Positions 8,116-16,891 of a stretch of DNA of 64,000 nt are shown here, piece by piece; positions within the stretch are counted from its first letter, which is position 1; each line of letters starts with the position of its first letter. The translations under genes and the position numbers were made by a program. Under the pieces are notes generated by a model. The model saw only the letters and a program-made list of their open reading frames with translations, ran no database searches and was not told the origin of the DNA. The DNA lies in assembly GCF_039541115.1 (NCBI RefSeq), contig NZ_BAABFP010000004.1, forward strand, positions 298,005 to 362,004, written 5' to 3'. Origin of the DNA: Angustibacter luteus (GTDB lineage Bacteria > Actinomycetota > Actinomycetes > Actinomycetales > Angustibacteraceae).

Positions 8116-8733
8116 TCAGATGGGCAGGTCGACGCCGGCGGCTTGCAGCGCGCAGATCGCGGCCAGCAGCAGGCAGACCCCGCCGCCGATCCGTTGCACG
8201 GTGGCCAGCCTGACCCGGCGGAGCAGCGCCCGGCCGGCGACCGCCCCGAGCGCGGAGACCAGCAGCAGGCCGACCCAGGCGCCGACGAACACCGAGAGCG
8301 GGTCCTTCGTGCGGACCACCAGGCCGGCGGTGAGCAGCTGCGACAGGTCGCCCCACTCGGCCACGAACAGCACGGTGAAGCTCGCCACGACGGCGCGCCA
8401 GCCGGTGGCTGCCTTCGTGACCTTGGCGCCGAACTCGGCCTCGGTCTCGGCCTCCTCCTCGTCGGCCTTCTTCGCCCCGCGCAGCAGGACGATGCCGCCG
8501 ATCAGGAACATCACCGCGGCGAACGCCACCACCGGTCGGTGCGGCAGGCGCGAGATCAGCCCACCGGCCGTGACGGCCACCAGGGTCTGCACGAAGAACG
8601 CGAGCCCGACGCCGATCCAGACCAGCAACGGCCGGTACCGGGTGGCCAGCACCAGGGTGGCGACGAAGGTCTTGTCGGGGAGCTCGACGGGCACGATGAG
8701 GATCAGCGCCGTCAGTGCCACGGTCAGATCCAC
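8116..8733 (-). CDS. UPF0016/GDT1 (TMEM165-like) divalent cation transporter
   Basis: 205 aa, six predicted membrane helices in two homologous halves. Each half carries the signature acidic motif: ELPDKTF near residue 17 and EWGDLSQ near residue 126. An acidic cytoplasmic loop (ADEEEAETEAE) separates them. Family members export Mn2+ or exchange Ca2+/H+; ion specificity here is not determinable. It starts 13 nt after larC stops and is followed closely by the SIP gene, suggesting cotranscription. Confidence 0.88.
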   Translation of the reverse strand: MDLTVALTALILIVPVELPDKTFVATLVLATRYRPLLVWIGVGLAFFVQTLVAVTAGGLISRLPHRPVVAFAAVMFLIGGIVLLRGAKKADEEEAETEAEFGAKVTKAATGWRAVVASFTVLFVAEWGDLSQLLTAGLVVRTKDPLSVFVGAWVGLLLVSALGAVAGRALLRRVRLATVQRIGGGVCLLLAAICALQAAGVDLPI

Positions 8734-8746
8734 GCGGACCAGCCTT

Positions 8747-9919
8747 TCACGCGAGCAGGTCGGTCGCCGCCGCGGTCGCGTGGGCCAGGACGACCTTGAG
8801 CGGGACGCCGGTCGCCGCCGCCACCGCGAGGACGTCGTCGTGCTCGGGCTGGGCGTTGACCACCCGGCCGTCCAGGTGGGCCAGCTTGACCCGCACCGGG
8901 TGCCCGTCGACGTCCACGGTCGTCTCGGTCCGCGAGAGCGCGGTCTTGCCCACCGGGACGACCCGCAGGCCGATCGCGCTGGTCTCGGTGAAGACGGTGC
9001 GCTCGAGCTCAGCCTGCACGGCAGAGTCGTTCGGGCACAGCACGTGCAGCGTGTGCGCCGGGCGCCCCTTCTTCATCAGGATCGGGGTGAGCCAGGCGTC
9101 GGAGGCGCCGGCGTCGAGCAGCCGGGCGAGCACCTGCGGCCACACCCGCGGGTCCAGGTCGTCGACGTTCGTCTCGAGCACCACGGCAACACTGCTCACG
9201 GACCCGCTGTCACCGCGCACCAACCGCAGCGCGCCGTGCCGGCCGGGGAGCACCCGTGAGCCGGCACCGGCGCCGGTGCCGGTCACCGCCATCGCGGGCA
9301 TCGGGCCGTACCCGTCCGCCAACGTGGTGAGCAGGGCCGCGCCCGTGGGGGTGCAGAGCTCGACGTCCACCGGGCCGCCGTGGGCCGGCGCACCCGCCCC
9401 GGTGAGCAGGTGCAGCACCGCCGGCACCGGAACCGGGATCTCGCCGTGCGCGCTGCGCGCCGTCCCACCGCCGAGTGCGATCGGACCCACCGTGACCCGG
9501 TCGCCGAGCCAGCCGAACCCCGCGCACACCCCGACGACGTCCCCGATCGCGTCGTGCGCGCCGACCTCGTGGAAGTGCACGTCGTCCGCGCCGGTGCCGT
9601 GCACCCGGCCCTCGGCCTCGGCCAGCCGGGCGAACGCCGCGTGCGCGGTGGCACGCACCGCGTCGTCGAGGTCGGCGCCGTCCAGCAGTTCGCGGACGTC
9701 GGCCCAGGTGCGGTGCGGGACGTCGTCCTCGACCCCGCGCACGTGCGCGCGACCGACCGCGAAGCCGTGCCGCACCTCGCGGTCGAACGTGATCTCGACG
9801 GGCGCGACGGCCCGGGCGGCGTCGGCCATCACCTCGGCCGGGACGCCCAGGTCGTGCAGCGCGGCGAGCAGCATGTCGCCGCTGGCGCCGGACGAGGCGT
9901 CGACCCAGACGTCTCCCAT
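8747..9919 (-). CDS. larC: Nickel-pincer cofactor biosynthesis protein LarC
   Basis: 390 aa. In lactobacilli LarC is a CTP-dependent nickel insertase that finishes the pyridinium-3,5-bisthiocarboxylate mononucleotide cofactor of lactate racemase. The N-terminal DASSGASGDMLLAAL, the VHFHEVGAHDAIGDVVG metal segment and a C-terminal domain (VLETNVDDLDPR, LMKKGRPAHTLHVLC) are all present and uninterrupted. No frameshift (seen in some homologues) is needed. Its start overlaps the larB stop (TGATG). Neither larE nor larA is in the window. Confidence 0.92.
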   Translation of the reverse strand: MGDVWVDASSGASGDMLLAALHDLGVPAEVMADAARAVAPVEITFDREVRHGFAVGRAHVRGVEDDVPHRTWADVRELLDGADLDDAVRATAHAAFARLAEAEGRVHGTGADDVHFHEVGAHDAIGDVVGVCAGFGWLGDRVTVGPIALGGGTARSAHGEIPVPVPAVLHLLTGAGAPAHGGPVDVELCTPTGAALLTTLADGYGPMPAMAVTGTGAGAGSRVLPGRHGALRLVRGDSGSVSSVAVVLETNVDDLDPRVWPQVLARLLDAGASDAWLTPILMKKGRPAHTLHVLCPNDSAVQAELERTVFTETSAIGLRVVPVGKTALSRTETTVDVDGHPVRVKLAHLDGRVVNAQPEHDDVLAVAAATGVPLKVVLAHATAAATDLLA

Positions 9920-10641
9920 CAGACGGCGTCCCGGGGCCGCGCGCGCCGGGCGATCCGGGCCGCGTGCACGCCGGCGCCGTAGCCGTTGTCGACGTTCACC
10001 ACGGCGATCCCGGGCGCGCAGGAGTTGAGCATGGCCAGGAGCGCGGCCAGGCCGCCGGCGCCGGTGCCGTAGCCGATGGAGGTGGGGACGGCCACGAGCG
10101 GGACGCCGGTCAACCCGCCGACCACGCTCGGCAGGGCGCCCTCCATGCCCGCGACGACGATGAGCGCGTCGGCGTCGTCCAGCCGGTCCCGGACCGCGAG
10201 CAGCCGGTGCAGCCCGGCCACGCCCACGTCGTCCACCCGCTCGGCGCTCGTGCCGTGCACCCGCGCGGTGATCATCGCCTCGGCGGCGACCGGGGCGTCG
10301 GACGTGCCCGCGGCGACCACCAGGACCCGCCCGCTCGGCGTGGGCAGCGGGCCGAGGACGGCGGTGCGCGAGACGTCGTCGACGTCCGCGTCCGGCAGGG
10401 CGAGCCGGATCGCGTCGCGCGCCTCGCCGTCCAGCCGGGTGGCGAGGATGGCGCGCTCGGGGTGGCTGGCGTGCAGCGTGGTCAGGGCCCCGACGATCTG
10501 CTCCGGCGTCTTGCCCTGGCCGAACACGACCTCGGGGTCGCCCGTGCGGCGGGCGCGGTCGACGTCCAGGCGCGCGAAACCGACGTCGACGTAGCCGACG
10601 CCTGCGGTGGGGGCGTCCTCGTGGGGCGGGTGCTCGGGCAC
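9919..10641 (-). CDS. larB: Nickel-pincer cofactor biosynthesis protein LarB
   Basis: 240 aa from GTG 10641. LarB carboxylates and cleaves nicotinic acid adenine dinucleotide, the first step of the Ni-pincer cofactor pathway. It is related to the AIR carboxylase PurE: VVVAAGTSDAPVAAEA, VVAGMEGALPSVVGGL and VPTSIGYGTGAGGLAALL form the PurE-like core. The N-terminal part FARLDVDRARRTGDPEVVFGQGKT is typical of the family. TACCCT (minus, 10648-10653) is 6 nt before the start. It diverges from the DUF4446 gene and overlaps larC by 1 nt. Confidence 0.92.
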   Translation of the reverse strand: MPEHPPHEDAPTAGVGYVDVGFARLDVDRARRTGDPEVVFGQGKTPEQIVGALTTLHASHPERAILATRLDGEARDAIRLALPDADVDDVSRTAVLGPLPTPSGRVLVVAAGTSDAPVAAEAMITARVHGTSAERVDDVGVAGLHRLLAVRDRLDDADALIVVAGMEGALPSVVGGLTGVPLVAVPTSIGYGTGAGGLAALLAMLNSCAPGIAVVNVDNGYGAGVHAARIARRARPRDAV

Positions 10642-10647
10642 AGGCAG

Positions 10648-10679
10648 AGGGTACGTGGCGCGCCGCTGCCGCGTAGGCT
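10648..10679. promoter_or_regulatory. Divergent leaderless -10 boxes between larB and the DUF4446 gene
   Basis: TACCCT on the minus strand (10648-10653) is 6 nt from the larB GTG. TAGGCT on the plus strand (10674-10679) is 7 nt from GTG 10687. The 45-bp intergenic space has no Shine-Dalgarno candidate on either side. Confidence 0.55.
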
Positions 10680-10686
10680 CCGGGGC

Positions 10687-11238
10687 GTGCTCGCCCTCCC
10701 CCTCGCTGCTGACGCCGTGCTCGATCCCGCCCCGACCAGCTGGGTCGCGGTGGCGGCTGCGGTCGTCGCGGTGCTGGCGCTGCTCATCGCGATCGGGGCG
10801 CAGCTGCGGCTGAGCCGGATCAAGCGGGGGCTTCGCGTGCTGCGCGGGCACTCCGGCGAGGGCGACGTGCTCGAGGTCGCCACCAAGCACGCCGCCGAGG
10901 TGAGCCTGCTGCGCGAGCAGGTCGAGCGTCAGCAGGCCGAGCTCGCCCGGATCAGCACGGACGTCGCCGCCAGCCTGCGGCACGTCGCCGTCGTCCGCTT
11001 CGACGCCTTCGGCGACATGGGCGGGCGGATGTCGTTCTCCGCTGCTGTCGTGGACGACGCCGGCGACGGGCTCGTCATCACGGCGATCCACGGTCGCGGC
11101 GAGACGCGCTCCTACGCGAAGGGGCTGGTGGGCGGGGCGTCCGAGCACACGCTGAGCCCCGAGGAGCAGCAGGCGGTCGACGCTGCGCGCACCGAGAAGA
11201 CCGAGAAGCAGGGGTCCGACAAGAAGGCCCGCCGATGA
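10687..11238 (+). CDS. DUF4446 family membrane-anchored protein
   Basis: 183 aa. One N-terminal membrane helix (about residues 15-37), then a predicted coiled coil (EVSLLREQVERQQAEL). The conserved C-terminal domain has VVRFDAFGDMGGRMSFSAAVVDDAGDGLVITAIHGR and ETRSYAKG, characteristic of DUF4446, with a Lys/Glu-rich tail. Function unknown. GTG 10687 is chosen for the TAGGCT box 7 nt upstream; the frame is open far upstream only because it shadows larB. The stop overlaps the pheA start (ATGA), so the two are coupled. Confidence 0.85.
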   Translation: MLALPLAADAVLDPAPTSWVAVAAAVVAVLALLIAIGAQLRLSRIKRGLRVLRGHSGEGDVLEVATKHAAEVSLLREQVERQQAELARISTDVAASLRHVAVVRFDAFGDMGGRMSFSAAVVDDAGDGLVITAIHGRGETRSYAKGLVGGASEHTLSPEEQQAVDAARTEKTEKQGSDKKARR

Positions 11239-12179
11239 CCGCCGTGCCGGCCGGGGCCGAGTACGGCTACCTCGGTCCCGCGGGCACGTTTACCGAGGCG
11301 GCGCTGCTGCAGGTGCTCCCCGAGGACGCGGTGGCCCGACCCATGCCGAGCGTGGACGCCGCCCTGGCCGCGGTGCGCTCCGGCGACCTCGCCGCCGCCG
11401 TGGTGCCGATCGAGAACTCCGTCGAGGGTGGGGTCAGCGCGACGCTGGACGCGCTCGCGAACGGGTCCGCGCTGCGGGTCACCCGCGAGATGCTCGTGCC
11501 GGTCACCTTCGTGCTGGCCGCGCGCGCTGGGACGGCGCTCGCCGACGTCCGGCGGGTCGCCTCGCACCCGCACGGGTGGGCGCAGTGCCGTGGCTGGGTG
11601 GGCTCGCACCTGCCCGAGGCCGTGTACGTGCCGGCGCTGTCCACGGCCGGGGCCGCGGAGGGATTGGCCGTCGACCCGGACGCCCCGTACGACGCGGCGC
11701 TGTGCGCACCCCTGGCGGCGCAACGGTTCGGGCTCTCGGTGCTGGCCACCGACGTCGGCGACAACGCCGCCGCGGTGACCCGCTTCGTCCTGGTGCAGCG
11801 GCCCGGGGCGGTGGCGGCGCCGACCGGCGCGGACAAGACGTCGCTCGTGGTGTTCCAGCGCGACGACCACCCCGGTGGCCTGCTGGAGATGCTGGAGCAG
11901 TTCGCGACGCGGGGGATCAACCTGTCCCGCATCGAGTCCCGGCCGACCGGGGAGTCGTTGGGGCAGTACTGCTTCTCGATCGACTGCGAGGGCCACATCG
12001 GCGAGGCGCGGGTCGGCGAGGCGCTGATGGGACTGCACCGGACCTGCCGCGAGGTCCGCTGGCTCGGGTCCTACCCGCGGGCCGACGCCAAGGCCATCAC
12101 CGTCACGGTCTCGACCACCGACCAGGCCTTCGGCGACGCCGGCGACTGGCTCACCCGGCTCCGTTCCGGCGAGGCCTGA
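11235..12179 (+). CDS. pheA: Prephenate dehydratase
   Basis: 314 aa monofunctional enzyme converting prephenate to phenylpyruvate (phenylalanine synthesis). The PDT domain begins YGYLGPAGTFTEAAL, continues with VPIENSVEGGV, and contains the catalytic VTRF motif near residue 178. The C-terminal ACT domain has GGLLEMLEQF and SRIESRPTG, the phenylalanine-binding ESRPT signature, so allosteric feedback by Phe is expected. There is no chorismate mutase domain. It overlaps the DUF4446 gene by 4 nt. Confidence 0.96.
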   Translation: MTAVPAGAEYGYLGPAGTFTEAALLQVLPEDAVARPMPSVDAALAAVRSGDLAAAVVPIENSVEGGVSATLDALANGSALRVTREMLVPVTFVLAARAGTALADVRRVASHPHGWAQCRGWVGSHLPEAVYVPALSTAGAAEGLAVDPDAPYDAALCAPLAAQRFGLSVLATDVGDNAAAVTRFVLVQRPGAVAAPTGADKTSLVVFQRDDHPGGLLEMLEQFATRGINLSRIESRPTGESLGQYCFSIDCEGHIGEARVGEALMGLHRTCREVRWLGSYPRADAKAITVTVSTTDQAFGDAGDWLTRLRSGEA

Positions 12180-12193
12180 CGCAAGGGTGGGGG

Positions 12194-12910
12194 TTAGGCG
12201 CGCTGCAGGGCCCGGCGTGCGATGAGCATGCAGATCAGCCCGTTCAGCATCCCGAAGGTCACGTCGGACGGGTGGTGCATGCCGCGGTAGAGCCGGGCCG
12301 TCGCCACCGCGAACGGGATGATCGCGAAGCCGACCCCGAACAGCACCCGCAGCCACCGCCGCTCGAACTGCGTCGCGCAGATGATGGCGAGCCCGAAGTA
12401 CAGGGCGGACGACGCGCCGGTGTGCCCCGAGGGGAAGGACGACGTCGGGGGCGACTCGTCAAGCTTGGGGACGTCGGGGCGCTTGCGGTCGATCATGATC
12501 GTCACCAGCAGGAACACCAGCGCCTGCATCGAGACACCGACGATCAGCGCCACCGGCTCACGCAGCCGCCCGCTGAGCCGCCAGATGATGAACGCCGAGA
12601 CGAACATCCCGATGATGATCGTGCTGGTGTTGCCCAGGTGCGAGACGACGAGCGTGATGTCGTTCCAGCCCGGCGTCCGGTGCGAGGCGAACCAGCGGTT
12701 GACGCCGTCCTCCCCCGAGATCGAGTCCTTCAGCTGGTGGCCGACGAGGTAGCCGACCCCGCAGAGGATGACGAACCAGCCGGCCACCGGCAGCAGCACC
12801 TGGAGGGCGAGCACGGAGGCCAGCCGCCCGGCCGGGGGCAGCGAGCCGTCCGCCGGCTCGAGCCGGGGGTTGCGCGAACGCGTCGTCCCGGGGTCGACGA
12901 GTCCGGTCAT
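12194..12910 (-). CDS. PAP2-family membrane phosphatase (second of two)
   Basis: 238 aa, about six membrane helices. All three PAP2 phosphatase motifs are present: KRPDVPKLD, SSFPSGHTG and ARLYRGMHHPSDV, with catalytic His residues in motifs 2 and 3. Likely dephosphorylates phosphatidate, diacylglycerol pyrophosphate or polyprenyl pyrophosphate at the membrane. It follows another PAP2 gene by 12 nt, in an operon led by a lipid kinase. Convergent with pheA, 14 nt apart. Confidence 0.88.
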   Translation of the reverse strand: MTGLVDPGTTRSRNPRLEPADGSLPPAGRLASVLALQVLLPVAGWFVILCGVGYLVGHQLKDSISGEDGVNRWFASHRTPGWNDITLVVSHLGNTSTIIIGMFVSAFIIWRLSGRLREPVALIVGVSMQALVFLLVTIMIDRKRPDVPKLDESPPTSSFPSGHTGASSALYFGLAIICATQFERRWLRVLFGVGFAIIPFAVATARLYRGMHHPSDVTFGMLNGLICMLIARRALQRA

Positions 12911-12922
12911 GGGGGTGCTCCT

Positions 12923-13669
12923 TCAGTCGGTCTGATCTTCGACGGCGCGCTCGGCGCCGCGCAGGGCACGCTGCCGCAGAATCGGCCCGAACGCGACCCA
13001 GGACGACGCCACGACCAGCCCGCCGACCAGGAACCCGGCGAGGACGTCGCTCGGGAAGTGCACGCCGAGCAGCAGCCGGTCGAAGCCGGTCGCCAGCACC
13101 AGCAGGGCGGCGACGGCCAGCAGGGCCGCCCGCCGGCGGCGCTTCTCGGCCGGTCGCCACAGCAGCACCACCAGCAGCGTGCAGCCGAGCATCGCGTTCA
13201 GCGCGTGCCCGGACGGGAAGCTGTACCCGCTCGCGGACGACACCGGGTGGTCGAGCACCGGCCGGGCCCGGGAGACGCCCAGCTTGATCAGCGCGCCGAG
13301 CAGCGTGCCGACGAGCATGGTGATCGCCGCCCACAGGGCCGCGGTCCGGGCGTCGCGGCGCCACAGCCAGATCGCGGCGAGCAGCACCGCGAACCGGAAG
13401 ACGAAGGGGTGCAGCACGTAGCCGCCGATGTCCGCGGCATCGGCCAGCCACTCGTGCCGCAGCGCCCAGCCGGTCGTCGTCGTGACCACCCGCTGGTCGA
13501 ACCGGACGACGGGTCCCGACGAGTCGCGCACGAGCAGGGCCAGCACGGTCACCAGGACGGCGCTCACGGCCATCGCCACCACCCCGGCGAGCAGTCGCGG
13601 CCGGGCCCGGCGGGTGTCGACCTCGACCGGGCTGGAGCTGCCGGCGTCGCCGGGACGACCAGCGGTCAC
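12923..13669 (-). CDS. PAP2-family membrane phosphatase (first of two)
   Basis: 248 aa from GTG 13669, which overlaps the lipid-kinase stop (GTGA). Motifs SRARPVLDHP, YSFPSGHALN and LLLGVHFPSDVLAG match the PAP2 consensus with both catalytic His. Five or six membrane helices. It is only distantly similar to the neighbouring PAP2 protein, so a recent tandem duplication is unlikely. Substrate unknown, but the context implies lipid phosphate turnover. Confidence 0.86.
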   Translation of the reverse strand: MTAGRPGDAGSSSPVEVDTRRARPRLLAGVVAMAVSAVLVTVLALLVRDSSGPVVRFDQRVVTTTTGWALRHEWLADAADIGGYVLHPFVFRFAVLLAAIWLWRRDARTAALWAAITMLVGTLLGALIKLGVSRARPVLDHPVSSASGYSFPSGHALNAMLGCTLLVVLLWRPAEKRRRRAALLAVAALLVLATGFDRLLLGVHFPSDVLAGFLVGGLVVASSWVAFGPILRQRALRGAERAVEDQTD

Positions 13670-14730
13670 GAGGAGAGGACCCGGTCCGCGGGCAGCCGGA
13701 TCACCAGGGCACCCGGGTCGACCCGGGCCCGCAGCGCCCGCACCTGGCCGACGACGTCGCCGTCCAGCTGCGCCTCGGTCGGCCGGTCCACCCGCACCGA
13801 GATCTCGTGGCAGCGCATCCGCTCCACCCGGTGGTGGCCGCGGCGGGTGAGCACCCGGACCGCGACGGTCGCCCAGCTGACCAGCCCCTTGGGGGTCAAC
13901 GTGACCGCGTCGAGCCACCCGTCGTCCACCTCGGCGTCCGGGATGAGCCGGATGCCGCCGGTCAGGGTCCCGCAGTTGCCGACCAGCAGGGTGCTGACCC
14001 GGCGGCTGAACTCGGGCTGGTCGTCGCGCACGATCGTCGCCTTGGCGCGCGGCGCCCGCAGGTGCTTGGCGCCCGAGACGGCGTAGGCGAGCCAGCCCAC
14101 CTTGGCCTTCAGCTTCTCCGGCGCACCGGCCATCATCTGGGCGTCGAAGCCGAGCCCGGCCATGACCAGGAAGACCAGGGTCTGCGGGCGCTCGTCCTCA
14201 CCGGACGGGTCGAACTCGACCAGCCCGACGTCGATCGCGTGGTCCTGGCCGGTCAGCGCCACGGCGAGCGCGTCGTCGATGCTGGACAGCGGCAGGTCGA
14301 GGTTGCGGGCCAGCAGGTTGCCGGTGCCACCGGGCAGCAGCCCGAGCGGCACCCCGGTGTGCACGAGGGCCTCGGCGACCTCCCGCACCGTGCCGTCGCC
14401 GCCGAGTGGGCAGACCAGGTCGACGCCGGCGTCCAGGGCCTGCCTCGCCTGGCCCTTGCCGTGGTCGTCCTCGGTCGTCTCCAGGAACATCGGGTCGGCC
14501 CACCCGTGCGTCCGGCAGACCCGCCTGACCTGGCTGCGCACGGCGTCCAGGTCGGAGAACTTGGTGGGGTTGATGATGATCGCGGCCTGCCGGATCGACC
14601 CGTCGTCCGGCGTGCTCGGCTCGAGCTCCTGCACCCGCGCGCGGTAGCGGTACAGCTGCACCGCGAGGCCGGTGAACGCGACGACGATCACGACGGCCGC
14701 GATGGCCAGGGCGATCGGGTGGACGGTCAT
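13666..14730 (-). CDS. Diacylglycerol/lipid kinase family protein
   Basis: 354 aa from ATG 14730. An N-terminal membrane helix (about residues 5-25) is unusual for cytosolic DgkB/YegS-type kinases and would tether the enzyme. The catalytic domain contains INPTKFSDL, the nucleotide-binding [30 protein letters not shown] and the C-terminal beta-sandwich DGWLDAVTL. Phosphorylates diacylglycerol, sphingosine-like or other lipids with ATP. It leads an operon with two PAP2 phosphatases, giving a potential phosphorylation/dephosphorylation pair. TATGTT lies 8 nt before the start. Confidence 0.88.
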   Translation of the reverse strand: MTVHPIALAIAAVVIVVAFTGLAVQLYRYRARVQELEPSTPDDGSIRQAAIIINPTKFSDLDAVRSQVRRVCRTHGWADPMFLETTEDDHGKGQARQALDAGVDLVCPLGGDGTVREVAEALVHTGVPLGLLPGGTGNLLARNLDLPLSSIDDALAVALTGQDHAIDVGLVEFDPSGEDERPQTLVFLVMAGLGFDAQMMAGAPEKLKAKVGWLAYAVSGAKHLRAPRAKATIVRDDQPEFSRRVSTLLVGNCGTLTGGIRLIPDAEVDDGWLDAVTLTPKGLVSWATVAVRVLTRRGHHRVERMRCHEISVRVDRPTEAQLDGDVVGQVRALRARVDPGALVIRLPADRVLSS

Positions 14731-14785
14731 GGTGCGCCAACATATCGGTGAGGTCGGCCATGCCGCGCGGGATAGGCTCGAGCGC

Positions 14786-16069
14786 GTGATCGATCTCAAG
14801 GTCCTCCGTGACGACCCCGACGCTGCTCGGGCCAGCCAGCGCGCCCGTGGCGAGGACGTCGAGCTGGTCGACGCCGTGCTGGCCGCCGACGAGGAGCGTC
14901 GCAGCAGCCTGGCCGAGTTCGAGCGGGCCCGAGCCGAGCAGAAGAGCTTCGGCAAGCAGGTGTCCACCGCCGCCAAGGAGGACAAGCCCGCGCTGATCGC
15001 CCACGCCAAGACCCTCAGCGAGCGGGTCAAGGAGCTCGAGCAGCAGTCGGCCACCGCCGCCGACCACCTGAGCGGGCTGGTCCGCCGGGTCGGCAACCTG
15101 ATCGAGCCCGGGGTGCCGTCGGGCGGCGAGGACGACTTCGCGCTGCTGCACGAGGTCGGCGCCGCCCGCGACTTCGCCGCCGAGGGCTTCGAGCCGCGCG
15201 ACCACGTCGAGCTCGGCGAGCTGCTCGGTGCCATCGACATCGCCCGTGGCGCCAAGGTCGGCGGCTCGCGCTTCTACTTCCTCACCGGCCAGGGCGCGCG
15301 GCTCGAGCTCGGCCTGCTCAACCTGGCGATGAGCCGGGCGATCGAGGCCGGCTTCAGCCCGATGATCGTGCCGACGCTGGTCAAGCCGGACGTCATGGCC
15401 GGTGCCGGGTTCCTGGACGCGCACGCCAGCGAGGTCTACCGGCTCGCGGACGACGACCTGTACCTCACCGGGACGTCGGAGGTCGCGCTCGCCGGGTACC
15501 ACGCCGACGAGATCGTCGACCTGAGCGACGGCCCGATCCGGTACGCCGGCTGGTCGACCTGCTACCGCCGTGAGGCGGGCTCGCACGGCAAGGACACCCG
15601 CGGCATCATCCGGGTGCACCAGTTCCAGAAGATCGAGCTGTTCAGCTACTGCCCGGTCGAGGAGGCGGCCGCCGAGCACCAGCGGCTGCTGGCCTTCGAG
15701 CGCAGCCTGCTGGACGCCGTCGAGCTGCCCTACCGGGTGATCGACGTCGCCGCCGGCGACCTCGGCGGCCCCGCGGCCCGCAAGTACGACTGCGAGGCCT
15801 GGGTGCCGACCCAGGGCCGCTACCGCGAGCTGACCTCGACGTCCAACTGCACGACGTACCAGGCCCGCCGGCTCGGCACCCGCGAGCGCGACCCGGAGCG
15901 GGACGGCGCGACCCGGCCGGTCGCGACGCTCAACGGCACCGCGGCCACCACCCGGTGGTTGGTCGCGATCCTGGAGAACCACCAGCAGGCCGACGGCTCG
16001 GTCGTGGTCCCGCCGGCCCTGCGTCCCTTCGTCGGGCTGGACGTGCTCGAGCCGGTCCGGCGCGCGTGA
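14786..16069 (+). CDS. serS: Seryl-tRNA synthetase
   Basis: 427 aa class II synthetase charging tRNA-Ser. The N-terminal coiled-coil arm covers about residues 30-100. Motif 2 region ([27 protein letters not shown]) and motif 3 region ([33 protein letters not shown]) are intact. GTG 14786 ([15 protein letters not shown]) is the conserved N-terminus, with TAGGCT ending 7 nt upstream. The open frame upstream is spurious. The stop overlaps the HAD gene by 4 nt. Confidence 0.97.
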   Translation: MIDLKVLRDDPDAARASQRARGEDVELVDAVLAADEERRSSLAEFERARAEQKSFGKQVSTAAKEDKPALIAHAKTLSERVKELEQQSATAADHLSGLVRRVGNLIEPGVPSGGEDDFALLHEVGAARDFAAEGFEPRDHVELGELLGAIDIARGAKVGGSRFYFLTGQGARLELGLLNLAMSRAIEAGFSPMIVPTLVKPDVMAGAGFLDAHASEVYRLADDDLYLTGTSEVALAGYHADEIVDLSDGPIRYAGWSTCYRREAGSHGKDTRGIIRVHQFQKIELFSYCPVEEAAAEHQRLLAFERSLLDAVELPYRVIDVAAGDLGGPAARKYDCEAWVPTQGRYRELTSTSNCTTYQARRLGTRERDPERDGATRPVATLNGTAATTRWLVAILENHQQADGSVVVPPALRPFVGLDVLEPVRRA

Positions 16070-16887
16070 GCGCTCCGACGCGGCCCCGCTGGCCGGTTGT
16101 CGCCCTCGACGTGGACGGCACGATCCTGGACCACGACGGCGGACTGACCGACCGGGTGCGGTCGGCGGTGCAGGCGGTGGCGGACTCCGGTCGCGAGGTG
16201 GTGCTGTCCACCGGGCGCTCGCTGATCGCCACCACCCCGGTGCTGGACCGGCTCAGCCTGACCCACGGGTACGCGGTGACCAGCAACGGCGCGGTGACGC
16301 TGCGGCTGGACCCGAGCCTGGACGACGGCTACGAGCTCGCCGACGTGGTCACCTTCGACCCGCGGGACGCGCTCACCCTGCTGCGCGAGCACCTGCCGCA
16401 GGCCGTCTACGCGGTCGAGGACCTGGGCACCGGCTTCCGGCTCACCGCACCGTTCCCGGACGGCGAGCTGATCGGCACCATGTCCATCGTGCCGTTCGAG
16501 GACCTCTTCGAGCGGCCGGCCACCCGGGTGGTGGTCCGCAGCCCCGAGCACACCCCCGAGGACTTCCTCGAGCTGGTGGAGCGCCTCGGGCTGCACGGCG
16601 GCAGCTACACCGTCGGCTGGACCGCCTGGCTGGACATCGCGCCCGAGGGCGTCAGCAAGGCGCACGGCCTGGCCTTCGCCGCGCAGTCCCTGGGGGTGGC
16701 CGCCGTCGACGTCCTCGCCGTGGGCGACGGTCGCAACGACCTCGAGATGTTCGCCTGGGCCGGCCGCTCGGTGGCCATGGGCCAGGCGCCGGCCGAGGTG
16801 CAGGACGCCGCCGACGAGGTGTGCGCCGACGTGTACGCGGACGGGCTCGCCGACGTCCTGGAACGCCTTGTCGCAGAGGGGAACTGA
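16066..16887 (+). CDS. Cof-type HAD-superfamily phosphatase
   Basis: 273 aa. HAD motif [11 protein letters not shown] carries the nucleophile and general acid Asp. Motif II is STGRS, and motif III/IV includes Lys in EGVSKAHGL and [10 protein letters not shown]. The cap is type IIB, as in Cof/YidA sugar-phosphate or flavin-related phosphatases. The substrate is unknown. The GTG start overlaps the serS stop. A paralogue with the same layout is at 23999-24796. Confidence 0.88.
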   Translation: MSAPTRPRWPVVALDVDGTILDHDGGLTDRVRSAVQAVADSGREVVLSTGRSLIATTPVLDRLSLTHGYAVTSNGAVTLRLDPSLDDGYELADVVTFDPRDALTLLREHLPQAVYAVEDLGTGFRLTAPFPDGELIGTMSIVPFEDLFERPATRVVVRSPEHTPEDFLELVERLGLHGGSYTVGWTAWLDIAPEGVSKAHGLAFAAQSLGVAAVDVLAVGDGRNDLEMFAWAGRSVAMGQAPAEVQDAADEVCADVYADGLADVLERLVAEGN

Positions 16888-16891
16888 GCCG

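Noticed and set aside
8734-8746. Mn-sensing yybP-ykoY riboswitch before the UPF0016 gene
   Set aside because: Only 13 nt separate larC and this gene, too short for the riboswitch.
11576-14086. 836-aa plus-strand open frame spanning pheA and the PAP2/kinase operon
   Set aside because: Out-of-frame in pheA and antisense to three well-supported genes. The composition (Arg, Pro, Gly, Gln) is typical of GC-rich shadow frames.
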